DNA of 6,519 nucleotides from NCBI GenBank assembly GCA_022710665.1, contig JAKLGN010000076.1, positions 1 through 6,519 on the forward strand. Reading direction: 5' to 3'. The position numbers and the translations under genes were made by a program. The stretch comes from Methanoregula sp. GTDB taxonomy: Archaea; Halobacteriota; Methanomicrobia; Methanomicrobiales; Methanospirillaceae. The notes beneath the pieces were generated by a model. It saw nothing but the letters and a program-made list of their open reading frames with translations, had not been told where the DNA came from and searched no databases. The stretch's first letter is position 1. Each line of letters opens with the position of its first letter. This document shows positions 6,111 through 6,519 of this stretch, piece after piece.

Positions 6111-6339
6111 TGAAATGATTCGCCGGATTATTTTCGCAGTGGAGGGATCCTGCCGCTCCGTGAAAATTTTTACTGTGGGAGATACCACCTGACCCCTGGA
6201 TTGATCTCTGTACGGTTGTTCGCACCCCATCCCACATCTGAATACAACCCTACCCGCGTTGATCACTGAGTGCTCTCCGCTCGCCAACCTCCACCTCAGC
6301 GGACCCGGGCCTTCCTGGGGAGATACCGATCAGGCAGTC

Positions 6340-6490
6340 CCCGGAAAAACCGCTCCCCCGCCAATCATCCTGTATGTGCCAGTGGTTAACTGAGAGAGTG
6401 ATCGCCCGTTCAAAGGGGCCCCAGAGGCACATTTCAGAGCAGGTTTCTACTGGCTTTGTTCAATCCGGTATCATTTCCGGTTTTTCCGGG
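6340..6490. repeat. 13-bp perfect inverted repeat closing a nested hairpin
   Basis: CCCGGAAAAACCG at 6340-6352 is the exact reverse complement of CGGTTTTTCCGGG at 6478-6490. Shorter pairs nest inside in consistent order: GCCA 6360-6363 with TGGC 6451-6454; CCTG 6369-6372 with CAGG 6440-6443; ATGTGCC 6374-6380 with GGCACAT 6426-6432; TGG 6383-6385 with CCA 6421-6423. Together they allow one long imperfect hairpin of 151 nt. No open frame in it is recognisable. It may be a structured RNA, or a short inverted-repeat element. Confidence 0.5.
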
Positions 6491-6519
6491 AAACAGGGAC
6501 ACAAGATTCCGCAAATGTA

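Larger units (their letters stand above)
5976..6235. repeat. 12-bp perfect inverted repeat bounding 260 bp
   Basis: GTGGGATGGGGT at 5976-5987 is matched exactly by its reverse complement ACCCCATCCCAC at 6224-6235. No clear target-site duplication flanks the pair (atcctg on the left, atctga on the right), and no coding sequence is recognised between them. The enclosed segment holds a strong hairpin (6018-6043), two GGATCC sites spaced by AAT (6047-6061) and a palindrome (6095-6110). A small non-autonomous element or a large RNA fold would explain it; G-rich composition makes chance less unlikely. Confidence 0.45.
5857..6519. other. Gene-free right end, rich in inverted repeats
   Basis: About 660 nt carry no convincing gene. 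The open frames on the minus strand (6432-6250 and 6287-5952) have no recognisable motif and no supporting start. A plus-strand frame from about 6205 to 6390 is open but has no ATG. The protease promoter must lie here, but no clear TATA box is seen upstream of 5856. The region contains two long perfect inverted repeats, a strong hairpin, short palindromes, a 9-bp direct repeat GAGGGATCC (6044-6052, 6142-6150) and a 10-bp direct repeat GGGAGATACC (6177-6186, 6318-6327). GTGAAAATTTTTAC at 6160-6173 is a near-palindromic AT-rich site that could be a promoter or operator element. No transposase fragment was recognised. Confidence 0.5.

Noticed and set aside
5952..6432. Minus-strand open frames of 111 and 60 codons at the right end
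   Set aside because: Composition is not protein-like, no domain is recognised, and they overlap palindromes that explain the region better.

Overview
The window looks like chromosomal DNA of a methanogenic archaeon, most likely of the order Methanomicrobiales. The main evidence is an intact gene of the methanogenesis-marker-16 type: a DUF39/COG1900 domain followed by two [4Fe-4S] ferredoxin motifs, a combination known from methanogens. GC content is moderate to high, one SD is of the GAGGA type, and the largest gene encodes a secreted protease held by a C-terminal membrane anchor, which fits an archaeal cell surface. The genus cannot be fixed from the sequence.

Layout. (1) 1-635, plus: the 3' end of a BioB/HydE/HmdB-like radical SAM protein, with its cluster-binding N-terminus off the left edge. 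(2) 636-817: a short spacer with no intact gene, but with coding-like scraps in two frames, one ending in an ATGA overlap with the next start. (3) 818-2062, plus: the marker-16 metalloprotein. (4) 2039-2533, minus: two decayed toxin genes recognisable only across frameshifts. One is a HicA-like remnant whose 3' end overlaps the end of the marker-16 gene. The other is a HepT/DUF86-like remnant whose stop overlaps the hicA start as TGATG. (5) 2643-2819, minus: a small zinc-ribbon protein. (6) 2820-3183: no convincing gene. (7) 3184-5856, minus: a membrane-anchored HExxH metallopeptidase of about 890 residues. (8) 5857-6519: no gene, but an unusual density of inverted repeats, including perfect 12-bp and 13-bp pairs.

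How the parts relate. The radical SAM and marker-16 genes run the same way and may form an operon for cofactor or sulfur chemistry, but this is inferred from proximity. The minus-strand genes look unrelated to them. The segment 2039-2640 is a graveyard of toxin-antitoxin genes: all three frameshifts lie in homopolymer runs, and the HepT catalytic motif RX4HXY has lost both H and Y. This is the most informative hidden content and was found by reading the minus strand across frames. No previously undescribed complete system is evident. The best candidates for new biology are the inverted-repeat region at the right end and the uncharacterised marker-16 protein.
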